Shown: positions 36,235 through 47,349, numbered from the stretch's first letter. The stretch: 64,000 nt of DNA from Pseudopyrenochaeta lycopersici (GCA_003313425.1 NHZP01000004.1:558001-622000), one strand, 5' to 3'. Notes: generated from the sequence alone by a model not told the origin. Numbers and translations: made by a program.

Positions 36235-36846
36235 ATGTTACGCTCCTCCTTCTTGCGCGTCATCTTGCTTTTGACTCTGGGGGCCACTTCGGCTACTTGC
36301 AAACCCACCAATCTCCCAGACGTGCCCCCAGGCGTCTTCGAAGTCAGTACCCGCATCGAGATTCGCAGCACCAAGAAAGCCGCCTGGGACGCGCTCACAA
36401 ATTTCCGTGACTACGCGGACTGGAACCCTTTCGTACGCGCTGCCGCCGTTGTCTCTCCTCTCAATGTCACTCTCCCCAGGCAGTACCCCGTCGAGGGAAA
36501 GCGTCTCTTTATGCGCACGCAGATACCTCCACTGCCACTGCCAGTGAACAGGAACACGCCTGATAATCTGTTGAACACGCAGCTTGCCTACGAGAACATC
36601 ACACACGTGCAGCCAAGATTGGGACGCTTGGCGTGGGAGTATGCAGGGGAGTTCTTGCTTCAGGCAGAGCGATGGCAGGCGGTCAGTGATATTGGAAGAG
36701 GAATTGTGTTGTACGAAAGTCGAGAGGTATTTGATGGGTTAATGGCTCCAGAGCTGCAAGTGGCACTAGGAGACGGCTTACAAAAGGCTTTCGATGCTCA
36801 GGGTCAAGGTCTGAAGCTGCTGCTTGAGCGACGTACGGGAGCCTGA
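36235..36846 (+). CDS. Secreted or luminal SRPBCC (START/Bet v 1-like) protein
   Basis: Single exon, 203 residues. The SRPBCC fold forms a deep hydrophobic pocket that binds lipids, polyketides or other small ligands. Residues 1-22 form a signal peptide (VILLLTLGATSATC). The domain then starts with FEVSTRIEIRSTKKAAWDALTNFRDYADWNPFV, the standard first strand, helix and WNPF motif of the polyketide_cyc2/SRPBCC family. Conserved aromatic strands (LAWEYAG) and the long C-terminal helix (LQVALGDGLQKAFDAQGQGLKLLLE) complete the fold. Most fungal members are cytosolic; the apparent signal peptide is unusual. Ligand and enzymatic activity cannot be told. Confidence 0.78.
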   Translation: MLRSSFLRVILLLTLGATSATCKPTNLPDVPPGVFEVSTRIEIRSTKKAAWDALTNFRDYADWNPFVRAAAVVSPLNVTLPRQYPVEGKRLFMRTQIPPLPLPVNRNTPDNLLNTQLAYENITHVQPRLGRLAWEYAGEFLLQAERWQAVSDIGRGIVLYESREVFDGLMAPELQVALGDGLQKAFDAQGQGLKLLLERRTGA

Positions 36847-37607
36847 TAGGGGCCATGGTCCAAGCTTACTGGATGAATGATTCCTTGTATTCATGCTGGT
36901 GAAGGACTGTTTCGAAGTGGTTCAAGCTATTCATGATTCGTTGCTTTATCATAACGTACGCTACTATGATGGTCATTGGAGTTGGTTGACTTTTCAAAAC
37001 ATTTCGTAAAGTATTGCATCGGGAGATCCAAATATGGAAATACACACAAGTCTCAAGGGAGCTGAAGTCACATCCGTTAAACAATAGCACCCGAGCGGGT
37101 AAAGTACATCGAGTGTATCCAACCGAGCTGTATGCTGGAGCTTACATCATCTGCATACTGCGCCAGCAGAACAGCATACCATCGGAACGGAAGTGACCAC
37201 TCAGTGAACTTGTGGAGGTTACCACAAAGAAAGTAAATAGCTCCAGTGGCTCAGACTTCTGTAGTGCTACCAGCCGCAGCGTAGGTACCTCAAATTTGGT
37301 ACCGTCCCGAGGATCTTGAAGTTTAGCGTCTCGGTTGTGCATCGTGTCGCAACCCACCCATCCCTGCTGTGCGCATGTCATCGTCGGTCGCAATCGCAAC
37401 ATCACGCCCCGTCATCAGGCGGTCCTTCGCGATGCGCACCTGTCTCAGCACCTTCGTTTCACTTTTTTGAGCGTGTCGCTTGCTTTGGGCCTATGCTACT
37501 TTCCTGACACATCTTGTTTTTGCTAGACTGGCGTAGTTTCATTCTTCGTTTCCTGTCCTTATCGCGCATGTCTTTGTCACTTCCAGCATACCTTTGGACA
37601 CCACACC
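36847..37607. other. Intergenic region, no gene seen
   Basis: 3' side of the SRPBCC gene and promoter of the cystinosin gene. No frame with protein-like character. Confidence 0.45.
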
Positions 37608-38667
37608 ATGACGGACTCTGAGCTGGAGGCTTTTGCAAAGGCAATCTCACGTGTACTTGGCTGGTCGTACTTTCTTTGCTGGTGCGTACCCTCTCTGCTG
37701 CTGGCGCAGCCAGATGAAGCAGGCACAACCCTTAACTCACATCCTATTGCAGGAGCGCTTCTTTCTACCCCCAACCTATATCAAACTACTTCCGCAAATC
37801 TACTACGGGCCTCGCCATAGATTTCCCCACCCTCAACGTCCTTGGCTTTACGTGCTACACAATCTCTACCGCCTCGTTCCTCTACTCGCCAACCATAAAA
37901 TCGCAATACGCGTATAGACACCCCGACGCCCCAGAGACGACGGTACGCTTCAACGACTTCCTATTTGCGGCGCATGGAGCATTGCTATGCGTCATAATAT
38001 ACAGCCAATTCTTTCCAAGCATATGGGGGTTTGCGGTTGGCAAGAGGCAGAGGGTCAGCCGGGCGGTGTTGGGCATCTGGTGGGCATGTGTGGCGTCTGT
38101 TGTGGCTGTGGTGCTACTGGTGAAATGGGACGGAAAGCAGGGGGGCAATGACGCTGATGGGTGGGCATGGATCGATGTGGTGAGTAATTTCCAATCTCGA
38201 TGAGCACATAAGCTCCGCGATCGTCGCAAGGCTTTGGCAGCAACCCTGTAGATTGAGGCTTGGTTGCAGACATGTGCAATACTAACAAACACATCCAGAT
38301 CTACACTCTTGGCTACGTCAAACTCACCACTGTGGTCGTCAAATACATTCCTCAGGCTTGGGTAAACTACAAACGCAAGTCTACGGTTGGCTGGTCCATC
38401 TACCCCATGCTTCTTGACTTTGCAGGAGGCTGGCTTTCGCTAGCACAACTGGTCATCGACTCATCTCTCCAGAATGACTGGAGTGGAGTGACCGGAAACC
38501 CAGTCAAATTCGGGCTTGGCAATATTACTATCGTTTTCGATATCATCTTCATATTCCAGCACTATGTGCTTTACCGACAGCCGATGAAGCACAGCGAAGA
38601 TGAAGAGGAGAACCCAAGGGACTGGACAAGCGAACGAGACCGCCTTATCTCAGTCCACAATCACTAG
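37608..38667 (+). CDS. ERS1: Cystinosin/ERS1-like PQ-loop lysosomal (vacuolar) cystine transporter
   Basis: Predicted proton-coupled L-cystine exporter of the vacuole or endosome membrane. Exons 37608-37681, 37753-38179 and 38299-38667 (introns 71 and 119 bp) give 289 residues. Seven membrane segments are arranged as two triple-helix bundles, each with a PQ motif: [17 protein letters not shown] in the first (formed across the first splice junction as [18 protein letters not shown]) and [20 protein letters not shown] in the second. The segment [16 protein letters not shown] after the second PQ loop is highly typical of cystinosin. The acidic C-terminal tail is short. The long second intron has a perfect TACTAAC branch point at about 38279. 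Confidence 0.92.
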
Positions 38668-40172
38668 CTAGTGTCGAGAGAAGGTTCGGGACGCTCTCCC
38701 CGACATTGGTGAGCCAAATATTGGTGCCGTCGTCTAGGCAATTGTAGTGACACGAGCCGCACTATTCAAGGATTGGATCCCAAACAGGCCAGCGAATACG
38801 TCAATGACACCGAAGTTGGAAGGAAGCAACGTACGATTCAGCATCGAGAACTCGTAAACTTAGCGTAGCAAGGGACGTTTGGGCCGTTGTAAGGCCGAAT
38901 GGTATACGCCGAACCGGCATTTGTATTTTCCGGTAGACTGCCCGCAACCGCTACATTCTCAGACTTGAGTTTGCGCTCGAGAGGCTAGGTGTCGTGTCAT
39001 GCTTTGCAAGAATAAGGTTCAACAAACCTAGAAATACGGCAAGTTTTTCAGCCTTTTACCACAGCAAGCGATGAGCTCGCTGCAGCCATCTATGATCAAC
39101 AGTATGGGCGTAACTCAGTACGCGTTACTGGCGCAGATCGTACTGAGGAGATAATTCCGCCTAGAGCCCCATTTTTGTCGACAAGACAGTCTAGTGTTCT
39201 AGCAGAGAAGCCGTCGGAAGCACTGACGGCTTGACTTGACAGGTGACAGGCGCCAGCGCAACCGTTTAGTTCTTACTAGAAATAAGAAGTTTGATATGCT
39301 TAGTATCAATAGACACATTATCAGCTTTCTTCATGAGTCCACTTCACCTCTTTAAGCGACGATAGATTAGTCTGCTTCAAAAGTCTATGATCGGGCGGAA
39401 GCTCCAACCACAGGGTGCGACAGGAGTTAAGGCAGCGGCTTTTCGTTGGGCGGCGATTTCCGCAGGGGTGGCACGCTCGTTGCAAGGTCGCAAGTCAGGC
39501 ACGAGCGCCGCACACTATGTGGTGGGGTGGGGAATGCTGACCGACCTCCCTGATTTTGTTTCAAGGTCGAAGAATAAGAAAAAAATGAAGCCTCAAGACG
39601 ACGCCGCAACACGCCGTAACCCTTCACACGCATTTCCAGTTGTCGTTCCTCGCTCTGGATACTTTCTCACCCAAATTCGCCAGGACCTGACAATCCTCAC
39701 GCGGATCCCTGCCAGAACGCGCTGCGATATTTGGGACCCGTCATAAGCCTCAACCATCGATTGTTCATCTTTGCTTTCGTTTTCACGATCGCCGGAGCTG
39801 CAGCTCCAGCGTGCCTTGCATGATTGGCGCTATCTGCGCAGTTGGCGTTACTTTTCAGCCTGCGTGCCCCAGAGACAGACTTCACTAGTCCATATCTACC
39901 CTGTGGTATTAGGGTTGCCCAAACTTGTTTTGGCGAATCAAAGGTCAACTTCATTAATACCAGCAACGGACTAGTTTCGCGTGGACCCAATTAAGAAGGT
40001 TCCGATTGAAAGTGAGGATCCATTAATCACCCCAGTAAGTTGGATTTAGTTTGAACCCTCCGTCGTGGTCCTGCGTAGCTCTCCCATGCGCTGCCAATAT
40101 TTTTATCCCAGTCGTCGAACTTCACCCTTTTTGTTCAATAGAAAGGGTGAATTCAGATCCTCGTAAATCCCA
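38668..40172. other. Intergenic region (1.5 kb), promoter side of the RGS-LOV gene
   Basis: Unassigned DNA between the cystinosin and RGS-LOV genes. The largest frame (39387-39746) has no protein-like features. I see nothing definable apart from probable promoter sequence near 40,000-40,170. Confidence 0.4.
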
Positions 40173-43045
40173 ATGCCGTTGTTCAAGCGCGGAAAACGAT
40201 CGGCCCACGGTATTTATTCGTCCACGCAGTCTCCTAACATTCATAGAACCCCAAGCAACTCTACACAAATTTCTAGAATGGGAAGCGTAGGCGAGGCGTA
40301 CGTCGATAGCGTCATGGCTCCTCCCGATACGGATGCCAAATTTGATGGCAATCGGGATGGTGTGGTCAATAATGAACCACTTGTGCTTGACTTTGCGACC
40401 TTGCACAATCGCCAGGATTCAAATGAAAAGATGGCTGCTCTCCCGCCTGCTGCTTCTAAGCCTAATCACGAACGATCTGAGAGTTGGCTTTCGGACGACG
40501 ATACTGCTGCCCCACCACCACCAGACTTTACACGACGAGGAATCCATGTTCCATCGAGAACAAGGTAAGTCTGTTAATATTTTAGTTTTCTTTTCATGGC
40601 TGATGATAATCAGCTCGAGCACGCCTACAGCAAACAGAAAGCGAATGATCATGCAAAGACGCTTGAGTTCAGAGACAGCATCACAGAACATGCCTTCGAC
40701 CCCTGAATCTCATCAAGTGCGCAGCTCTTCACGAACCCCTAGTATTGCAGCTAGAAGTTTGCAATCAAACCGAGCTGGTAGCACTGGGCCAAAACCATTG
40801 CGTAGCTCAGCTGACTCGGTCTTGTCGTACGATTCCTCGGCCCCTTCTGTTGCAACGCAAGCCCTTGCTCCACTGCAACAGAAAGGTAACAATGAAGACG
40901 GTGATAGATTGTCTCCATTACTAGAGGACGACCCAAAATCGTTTGATCTTATTAGTGCGCCGACTGAGAATGAGAGACGATTGTTTTCGCTCGAGACTCG
41001 GTCAGAGCAATTGTTCTCAAAGGAGCACTTGGAAGCTATATTTCGAGACACTGCATCATTACTCCGCTTCACATCATTTCTTAGCATAGCCCGACCAAAG
41101 TCTGTGCCAGTCCTCATATATTATCTGGATGCCCTGAAAGCACTGCGCGCAATCAACTATGCCAATGCGGTTGCGGAAGCGCTGGGACCTATTGATAATC
41201 TCGATTTTACACAAACTGGGGCACGGCCTACCATCAACACGGTGCTGGAAGAGAAGGCGAGACAAGCATTCGATGAACTTGTTCGCGACGATTTACCAGC
41301 CTTTATCACCCATGTCTTCATCCAAGTAGTCAGTGTCAGCATATCGAAGCGCGTCACCGGCAATCTACCCCCCTTACTGCGAGAGGCTAGTGAGGGTTTG
41401 GCAGAAGTTTTCTGCTTGACGGATCCTTCGAGGACTGACAATCCAATCATCTTTGCGTCGGAAGGTGAGTAAAGTCTACGACAGAGAATGTGCACATATT
41501 GACTAAAAGGACAGAGTTCCATCGCACAACCCAATATGGCGTTAGTTACGCAATTGGCCGTAACTGTCGCTTCCTCCAAGGCCCAAAAACGAACCAAAGT
41601 AGTGTAGCTCGATTCAGAGCCGCTGCAATGGAAGGCAAAGACCACAGTGAAGTCTTCCTAAACTAGTAAGTCAGCCTACTTTCTTGCATTGACTATCAAA
41701 CGACTAAAACCTCCACAGCCGCCGCGACGGCTCTCCGTTCATGAATCTTCTCATGATGGCGCCCCTTCTCGACTCCCGAGGCAATCTCCGCTACTTCATC
41801 GGTGCGCAAATCGACGTATCTGGCCTCGTGAAGGATGGCACAGATCTCGATGCCTTCCGACGCATGCTCGACCAGCAAGAAGGTCACGAAGAGCAATATG
41901 AGGAGAAAGATGAGTTTCAGGAGCTTAGTGAAATGTTCAATCACGCTGAGTTGGATACCGTGAGAAAGTTTGGAGGCAATATGCACAGAGAGCACTTGGA
42001 GGATCAGGATGACAGCAAGGCGTTCAATGGAGGAAGGCCCAGGTTGCTAATTCAGGATCAGAGCACTTTTGATGTGGATAAGCCAGAGAAACCGGCGCCT
42101 AAACCAGAGGGAAGGCTAAGTGGGCCGTATAAACATGTAAGTCGCGTGCCTTCCTCAGTGTCGAAAAGCAAACTAATTCTTTCCAGTATCTTCTTATCCG
42201 GCCTGCGCCGTCTCTACGCATCCTCTTTACCTCTCCTTCACTCCGCGTCCCCGGCATATTACAATCCCCTTTCCTTGAGCGCATTGGCGGTAGCCAACGA
42301 GTTCGCGACTCGCTCAGCAACGCGCTCACAGATGGATCTCGCGGTGTCACAGCAAAGATTCGCTGGCTTTCGCAAGCAGTGCAAAATCTCGAGGGCTCAT
42401 ACGAGGAAGGCAGGCCTCGCTGGATTCATTGCACGCCCCTGCTTGGCCAGTCTGGTGCAGTAGGCGTATGGATGGTTGTTCTGGTCGACGAAAAGGAACA
42501 CTCGCAGCCTGTGCGAAGGTTCCGGCCTGCACCACCAGTATCAAATGATATCCGTGGGAATCGAGAGCCGCAATCATCTCAAGGGACCCGCACCCACAGC
42601 AGACTGGACAGCTTCGACGATGACGTCGACACTTATTCCACGCACGCACCCTCATCTTTCGCAAGCGGCCATGGCGGATCACGTCATATGACCCTCGATG
42701 CGATCTGCCAGCCTTCCAGCCCCCGCGGCCCCCGGTCGCAGATGATGCACGACCAGCGCGCGCTTCGCTCTGCGAGCGCGTCTATCAAGGACTACCTCAA
42801 CGGTCGCGAACCCAGCACAGACTCTTTTGCGATCTAGTGCTGACTTCCGGCCAGGAAGCACCAGCCTCGAGGAACCAAGAAGCGGAAGCGATTCGACTAT
42901 GGACTGTGTATGGGACATGAGCGGTGGTGGGATATTGAAGACGACAACTACAGAGGTCTACGAGTCATTTGATGGACTTGTCAGTTCTACGGCAAGCAGT
43001 TCTGCCGCGAGAGTTATGGACAGAGCTGCAGCGGTTGAGAGGTGA
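40173..43045 (+). CDS. RGS-LOV blue-light photoreceptor
   Basis: A flavin-binding LOV photosensor fused to a regulator-of-G-protein-signalling domain. Exons: 40173-40564, 40614-41464, 41515-41665, 41719-42136, 42187-42802 and 42855-43045 (introns 49-53 bp), 872 residues. An alternative without the last intron stops at 42837 (820 residues). Residues 1-260 are disordered and Ser-rich. The RGS domain spans about 264-375 (LFSKEHLEAIFRD, then SLLRFTSFLSIARPKSVPVL). The LOV domain spans about 393-500, with GRNCRFLQG carrying the photoadduct-forming Cys432 and FIGAQIDVS carrying the flavin-contacting Gln495. An acidic helical linker and a C-terminal globular region (about 610-700, with KIRWLSQAVQNLEGSYEEG) follow. 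Published RGS-LOV proteins such as Botrytis BcLOV4 bind membrane phospholipids on blue light; this one should be tested for the same. Neighbours do not suggest a light-response cluster. Confidence 0.88.
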
Positions 43046-43450
43046 ATGGTCTCACCCGGCTGTTGCTGTTTGAAAGATTTCTTGGGCGCAAATGCATGGA
43101 ATATGGTCTTTGTGGGTATATTTTGAGATGTGTTGGGAGGTCATTGCGTTGTTGCATTTGTTATATACCCAGCCTGTAATCGTACTGTAACTATAAGAGG
43201 AACGATAACGTCTTGCCTATACATACCTCTACAAGACATTGACACCTACAGTTACACTCAAGTTTCCTGCCCAGACATTTCTCAACTCCACGAGTCATGC
43301 CGTCGAGTATCACCCGGCAAATCTAAGCGAGCTTTCCCCGCGGGAGTCTCTCGTCATCCTCCCAATGAATTCCCATTCCCACCCCACCATATCACTTTTC
43401 AAGCTTCCAATACCCTTTTCGGAGCTCCTTAAGGCCCCAAAGATTCAATC
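43046..43450. other. Short intergenic region, NAA20 promoter
   Basis: About 400 bp between the RGS-LOV and NAA20 genes, both on the plus strand. It must hold the RGS-LOV 3' UTR and the NAA20 promoter. No coding sequence is supported. Confidence 0.45.
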
Positions 43451-44123
43451 ATGGCGACAATCCGACCAATGCGTCCCGATGACCTCCTCAGGATTTCCTC
43501 GACAAACCTCGACCCTCTTACTGAGACGTACAATATCGGTTTCTACCTCGAGTACTTGACAAAATGGCCCGAGCTATGCCAGATCATCGAGGGCATTGAC
43601 GGGGAAATTGAGGGATACAGTACGCTCTCCATGTCCCCAATTTCCAATATCCACAATGGGCTATGTTTAGTGTGCAGAGTCAAAATACTAACACGCTCGT
43701 GCAACCATAGTCCTAGGCAAACTCGAATCCTCACCCTACCCGTCGCCCACAACGCCCTACAACCCGTCCAAATCCGCAGTCACCCACCCCAACTACCTGC
43801 CCTGGCACGGGCACATCACCGCGCTCACGGTGGCGCCCTCAGCGCGGCGCCTGGGCCACGCAACGGCGCTCTCCTCGGCGCTCGAGCGCTCCAGCGACGC
43901 GGCGAATGCGTGGTTCGTGGACCTGTTTGTGCGCGCGAGCAACGACATTGCCAAGGAGCTGTATCGCAAGATGGGGTACAGTGTGTATAGGACGGTGTTG
44001 GATTATTACAACGATGGGGAGGATGCGCTGGATATGCGCAAGGCGCTGAGTCGCGATGCGAAGAGGGAGACTGTGAGGGAGAATGGGGAGGAGTTTAAGG
44101 TTACGGCGGATGATGTGTGGTAG
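43451..44123 (+). CDS. NAA20: NatB N-terminal acetyltransferase catalytic subunit
   Basis: Acetylates the N-terminus of proteins starting Met-Asp, Met-Glu, Met-Asn or Met-Gln, acting co-translationally at the ribosome with the auxiliary subunit NAA25/MDM20. Exons 43451-43619 and 43711-44123 (91-bp intron with an ATACTAAC branch point) give 193 residues. The start MATIRPMRPDDLLRISSTNLD is nearly invariant for NAA20, followed by NIGFYLEYLTKWPE. The GNAT acetyl-CoA loop is RRLGHA within HITALTVAPSARRLGHA. The conserved WFVDLFVRASN and YRKMGYSVYRTVL blocks complete the fold. A Pro/Ser-rich insertion before the acetyl-CoA site is common in filamentous fungi. Confidence 0.95.
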
Positions 44124-44722
44124 AGGGGGAGGGTGGGGTTTGGGTGGATGAGGGGAAGGCAAGTTGGACGAAGAGGTTATGTTTATAGAGATTGGCGCTT
44201 AGATGGGGAGCATGGATGGCGTTATATACCCTGTTTTTACAATTGGAGGTGGTTATACTCTATCACCTTCTCTGAGACTGACATTGTGTGTGCTGAAGAT
44301 TAGTAGACCACGCCTGTGTAGTCGAGATTAGGCCGGGCTGGATGGGACACAAAAATTACTGGATCGACGCATAGAAAGGTCACTCTGCGTTCAGATCTCG
44401 GTTAATATTACGGAACTTTGAGTCAACTACCGTCACTTGAGGTGAGATGATAAATATCATAATGGAGATTTCATTTGCAGAGCCTATCTACTTGGATATA
44501 CTCCAGAGAGAGTGACAGCTCGGACATGGCTAGACAGACGTGTAAGGCATCATCAAAAGCATTCGCTACTGAACTCTTCAGAGCGAAATGTACCATGCTA
44601 GCAGGCGTGGATTGTACTCCAGAGAATGGCTGAAGAATTCGCTCCAGACATACCATGTGTAATCGGGCGACCTGGTACAGAAACGTACCTAGTACTCGAC
44701 ATACATTTTGAACAAGCCGTCC
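44124..44722. other. Intergenic region between converging genes
   Basis: The 3' ends of NAA20 (plus) and the small secreted protein (minus) face each other here. No coding sequence is supported. Confidence 0.45.
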
Positions 44723-45292
44723 TCAGCGTGGCGCACAGTGTGGTGCAGGCTCACTAATACACATCTCATCCCTGCCGCAAAGCTTGACAGCCTTCCAGTC
44801 CCCATTCTCGCACTTGATGACACCGCTCCGAAGACTACCACCAACGCACTTGACCTCGCCCTCACTACAAGCGGCTGTCGAATCCACCATGTCGGGCTCA
44901 GCAACATCGCGCTGGACGGGAGCAGGTTTGCATTCGAACGACTTGATCGGGTAGCTGACATCATGTACAATCCTATCTGTCTTGTTGTCTTCATAATGCA
45001 GGTGATTGGAATTCCACGTGCAATCTGCCTCCGGGTAGAAGGTGCAGGTGAAGCCGCGCGCTACACTGAAAGAGCGAATTTCCATGATTACTTGGGTGCA
45101 GAATTTGTTGCGGGTCCACTCGCAAGTGCCTCCAAAGTCCTTGTCGTCGCAGATCAGAAGCGTGTAATCCTCCTGGGGAAGGCCGGCATTGCCAATAGTC
45201 GAGGATGTGGAATGATGCGCACGGGGAAGGGCGGAGCCAAAGGTGATTGTGAGCGAGCCTAGAAGAAGGAAGAGTATGAGTAGAATTCTCAT
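44723..45292 (-). CDS. Small cysteine-rich secreted protein (candidate effector)
   Basis: Single exon, 189 residues. I start at 45292 because the resulting N-terminus is an excellent signal peptide (MRILLILFLLLGSLTITFGSA); the frame is open 96 bp further upstream but that would hide it. The mature protein of about 168 residues has twelve Cys. The first half (LLICDDKDFGGTCEW then IRSFSVARGFTCTFY) resembles a beta/gamma-crystallin-like motif, in which a (D/N)xxFxG core and a following Ser-rich strand form a Greek key. The second half has a Cys pattern (CSEGEVKCVGG, CENGDWKAVKLC, MCISEPAPHC) like fungal secreted peptides. There is one N-glycosylation site (NKT). Small size, secretion and Cys content fit an apoplastic effector or defence protein; this is inference. 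Confidence 0.75.
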   Translation of the reverse strand: MRILLILFLLLGSLTITFGSALPRAHHSTSSTIGNAGLPQEDYTLLICDDKDFGGTCEWTRNKFCTQVIMEIRSFSVARGFTCTFYPEADCTWNSNHLHYEDNKTDRIVHDVSYPIKSFECKPAPVQRDVAEPDMVDSTAACSEGEVKCVGGSLRSGVIKCENGDWKAVKLCGRDEMCISEPAPHCAPR

Positions 45293-45998
45293 CGTTGGCA
45301 GTGTTGAAATTTGTTTTTGAGAAGTTATTGCTTGTAGGTGGAACGAGGCAACCGAGATTATGCAGTGTAAAGGTAAAGTAAGGGTCATTGATTCAGGAAG
45401 GTGTGAATGTTTTTATATCAGAAGGTGTCAAGTGGTGAATTCAAGGAACTTGCTTGTTTTCTTATAGGTAGAAGGACATGCTATTTTACTTTCACTTCGT
45501 GAAATCACTAGGCACACTTTGTGTCTGATGACCAGCAATTTCCACCAGCACGAGAAGGTGTTTATCTCTGGCGATTCAGAGAATGGTCTTCAAAACTGCG
45601 ATAGAAGCCTTCCAGCTTTATGGACGACTCATATGATTAACCAAAGTAAATGCAACATGGATGGACTTGATTGCAAGGATGCTACCCCCATAGTGTCACA
45701 GAACTGTATCCGAGGTATTCAATACATATGTTTGGTTCTCTGACAACTTGATTTTATAATTATTTCTAGTGCTCGTCTAGACAAGTTTAATCCTGTGGAC
45801 AACTATAAGTCTCAAAATTTATCTAGACAGCTCATCGAGTATCGATATCAATGCCTCGAGTTCATTTAATAAGCGTTAGTGCTTACGGTCGCTAGCACCC
45901 AACTGAGACCGGGATGACCAACCGTGCCCCATTTGTTCTACACCTCAACTTCTAGCGATCACATACAGTCAATCGCTATCTACCACATCACTATTCCA
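45293..45998. other. Divergent intergenic region (0.7 kb)
   Basis: Promoters of the minus-strand secreted-protein gene and of the plus-strand alpha/beta hydrolase. Nothing else seen. Confidence 0.45.
45411..45419 (-). promoter_or_regulatory. TATA box of the secreted-protein gene
   Basis: On the minus strand GATATAAAA lies about 120 bp upstream of the start codon at 45292, consistent with a strongly inducible TATA promoter. Confidence 0.45.
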
Positions 45999-47349
45999 AT
46001 GTCGACATCGAACTTCACTGTGATAGAGCACACATCTCCATGCTCATATATTCGCCAATTCCCGCATGGTGCTAAGCGCGATGACGCGGTTCTCCAGCTC
46101 GCTGTGAAGGAATACAGACCAGCAGGAAAGAATGCATCAAATGAAGACTCTGTGACCGTCATTGCAACCCATGGAAATGGCTTTCCAAAGGTAAATTATT
46201 GGTACCTAGATCGTGGACTGAAACCTTCTAAGCTAGAGCAGGAATGCTTTGAGCCTCTCTGGGAGGACCTCTTGAAGGCCGCGAATGGATTCAATATCAG
46301 TTCAATATGGACAGCTGACATGGTCAATCAAGGCGCAAGCTATGCGCTGAACGCAGAGGAGCTAGGCGACGACCCCAGCTGGATCGACCATTCGCTTGAT
46401 CTTCTTATCATGATCAATAAGTTTCGGAGCAAGATGAAGCCACCCTTGATAGGCATTGGCCATAGTATGGGATGTGCACAAATGTAAGCTCGATAAAGTT
46501 TACCAACGCGCTAGCAAGGCTGATGTGTGTAGGGTGTATCTTGCGTCCATTCATCCTCGCTTGTTCCACTCAATCATCCTCATCGAACCAGTAATACAGG
46601 CTTCACATCCTCCAGGTCCAAATGCTGCACTCTTCTCTTCAGTGAGGCGAGACAAATGGGACTCGCGTGCAATAGCTGAAGCGCAAATCAGCAAGAATGG
46701 ATTCTTCGAGTCTATGGATCCGCGGGCCTTGAACTTGTTCTTAGCGTACGCTCTAAAAGACACGCCAGATGGTGGCGTGATTCTTTCTACACCGAAAGCT
46801 CAAGAAGCATGGTCCTACGTACGGTCCAATTTCCACCCGCTCAATGACGAAACATCGGAAGGCCGACAGAAAGAACGAGTGCTTAACCCGGATTCTGAAC
46901 CGTTCTCGGGCGGGAGTAGATTGATGACGATGAGACCTGAGATGCTACCCATTTGCGAAGCATTGCCCCATCTCCGACCAAGAACATTTTACATATACGG
47001 GGAGTATTCATACATAAATTTTGATGAAGTGCGCGAGCAGCACAGTGCCCTAACAGGAAGTGGAACGGGAGGAAACGGAGGTGTGAGTGAAGGCGGTGTT
47101 GAAGCAAAGGTCCTCGAAGATTGCGGCCATCTGTGCGTCTTTGAGCAACCTACAGTGATTGCAAAGGATGTTTCGGGATGGCTAGCCAAGGAAATGGTGC
47201 GTTGGAAGCGGGAGCGGGAGTTTTGGGATACCATTGACACAGGTAAGAGCAAAAATGAGAGGACACAGTTGTCAGACAAGTGGATGGCTGTTATGAAAGA
47301 AGATACGTCAATTGAGCGAAGGAGAGCGGAGGCGACGCCGAAGTTGTAG
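45999..47349 (+). CDS. Peroxisomal alpha/beta hydrolase (LPX1/AKT2-like)
   Basis: Predicted serine hydrolase. Exons 45999-46483 and 46533-47349 (49-bp intron) give 433 residues. The nucleophile elbow is GHSMG, just before the intron. The oxyanion-side motif is ATHGNGFPK (HGNGFPK variant of the usual HG), the acid lies in the later half, and the catalytic His is likely in EDCGHLCVFEQP. The final tripeptide PKL fits a type 1 peroxisomal targeting signal. This layout (HGNGFPK start, GHSMG, LIEPVI, C-terminal PTS1) matches the family containing yeast peroxisomal lipase Lpx1 and the Alternaria AKT2-type hydrolases. The real substrate (fatty-acyl or aromatic ester) is unknown, and no toxin-cluster genes lie nearby, so a housekeeping peroxisomal lipase/esterase is the more cautious view. 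Confidence 0.82.
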
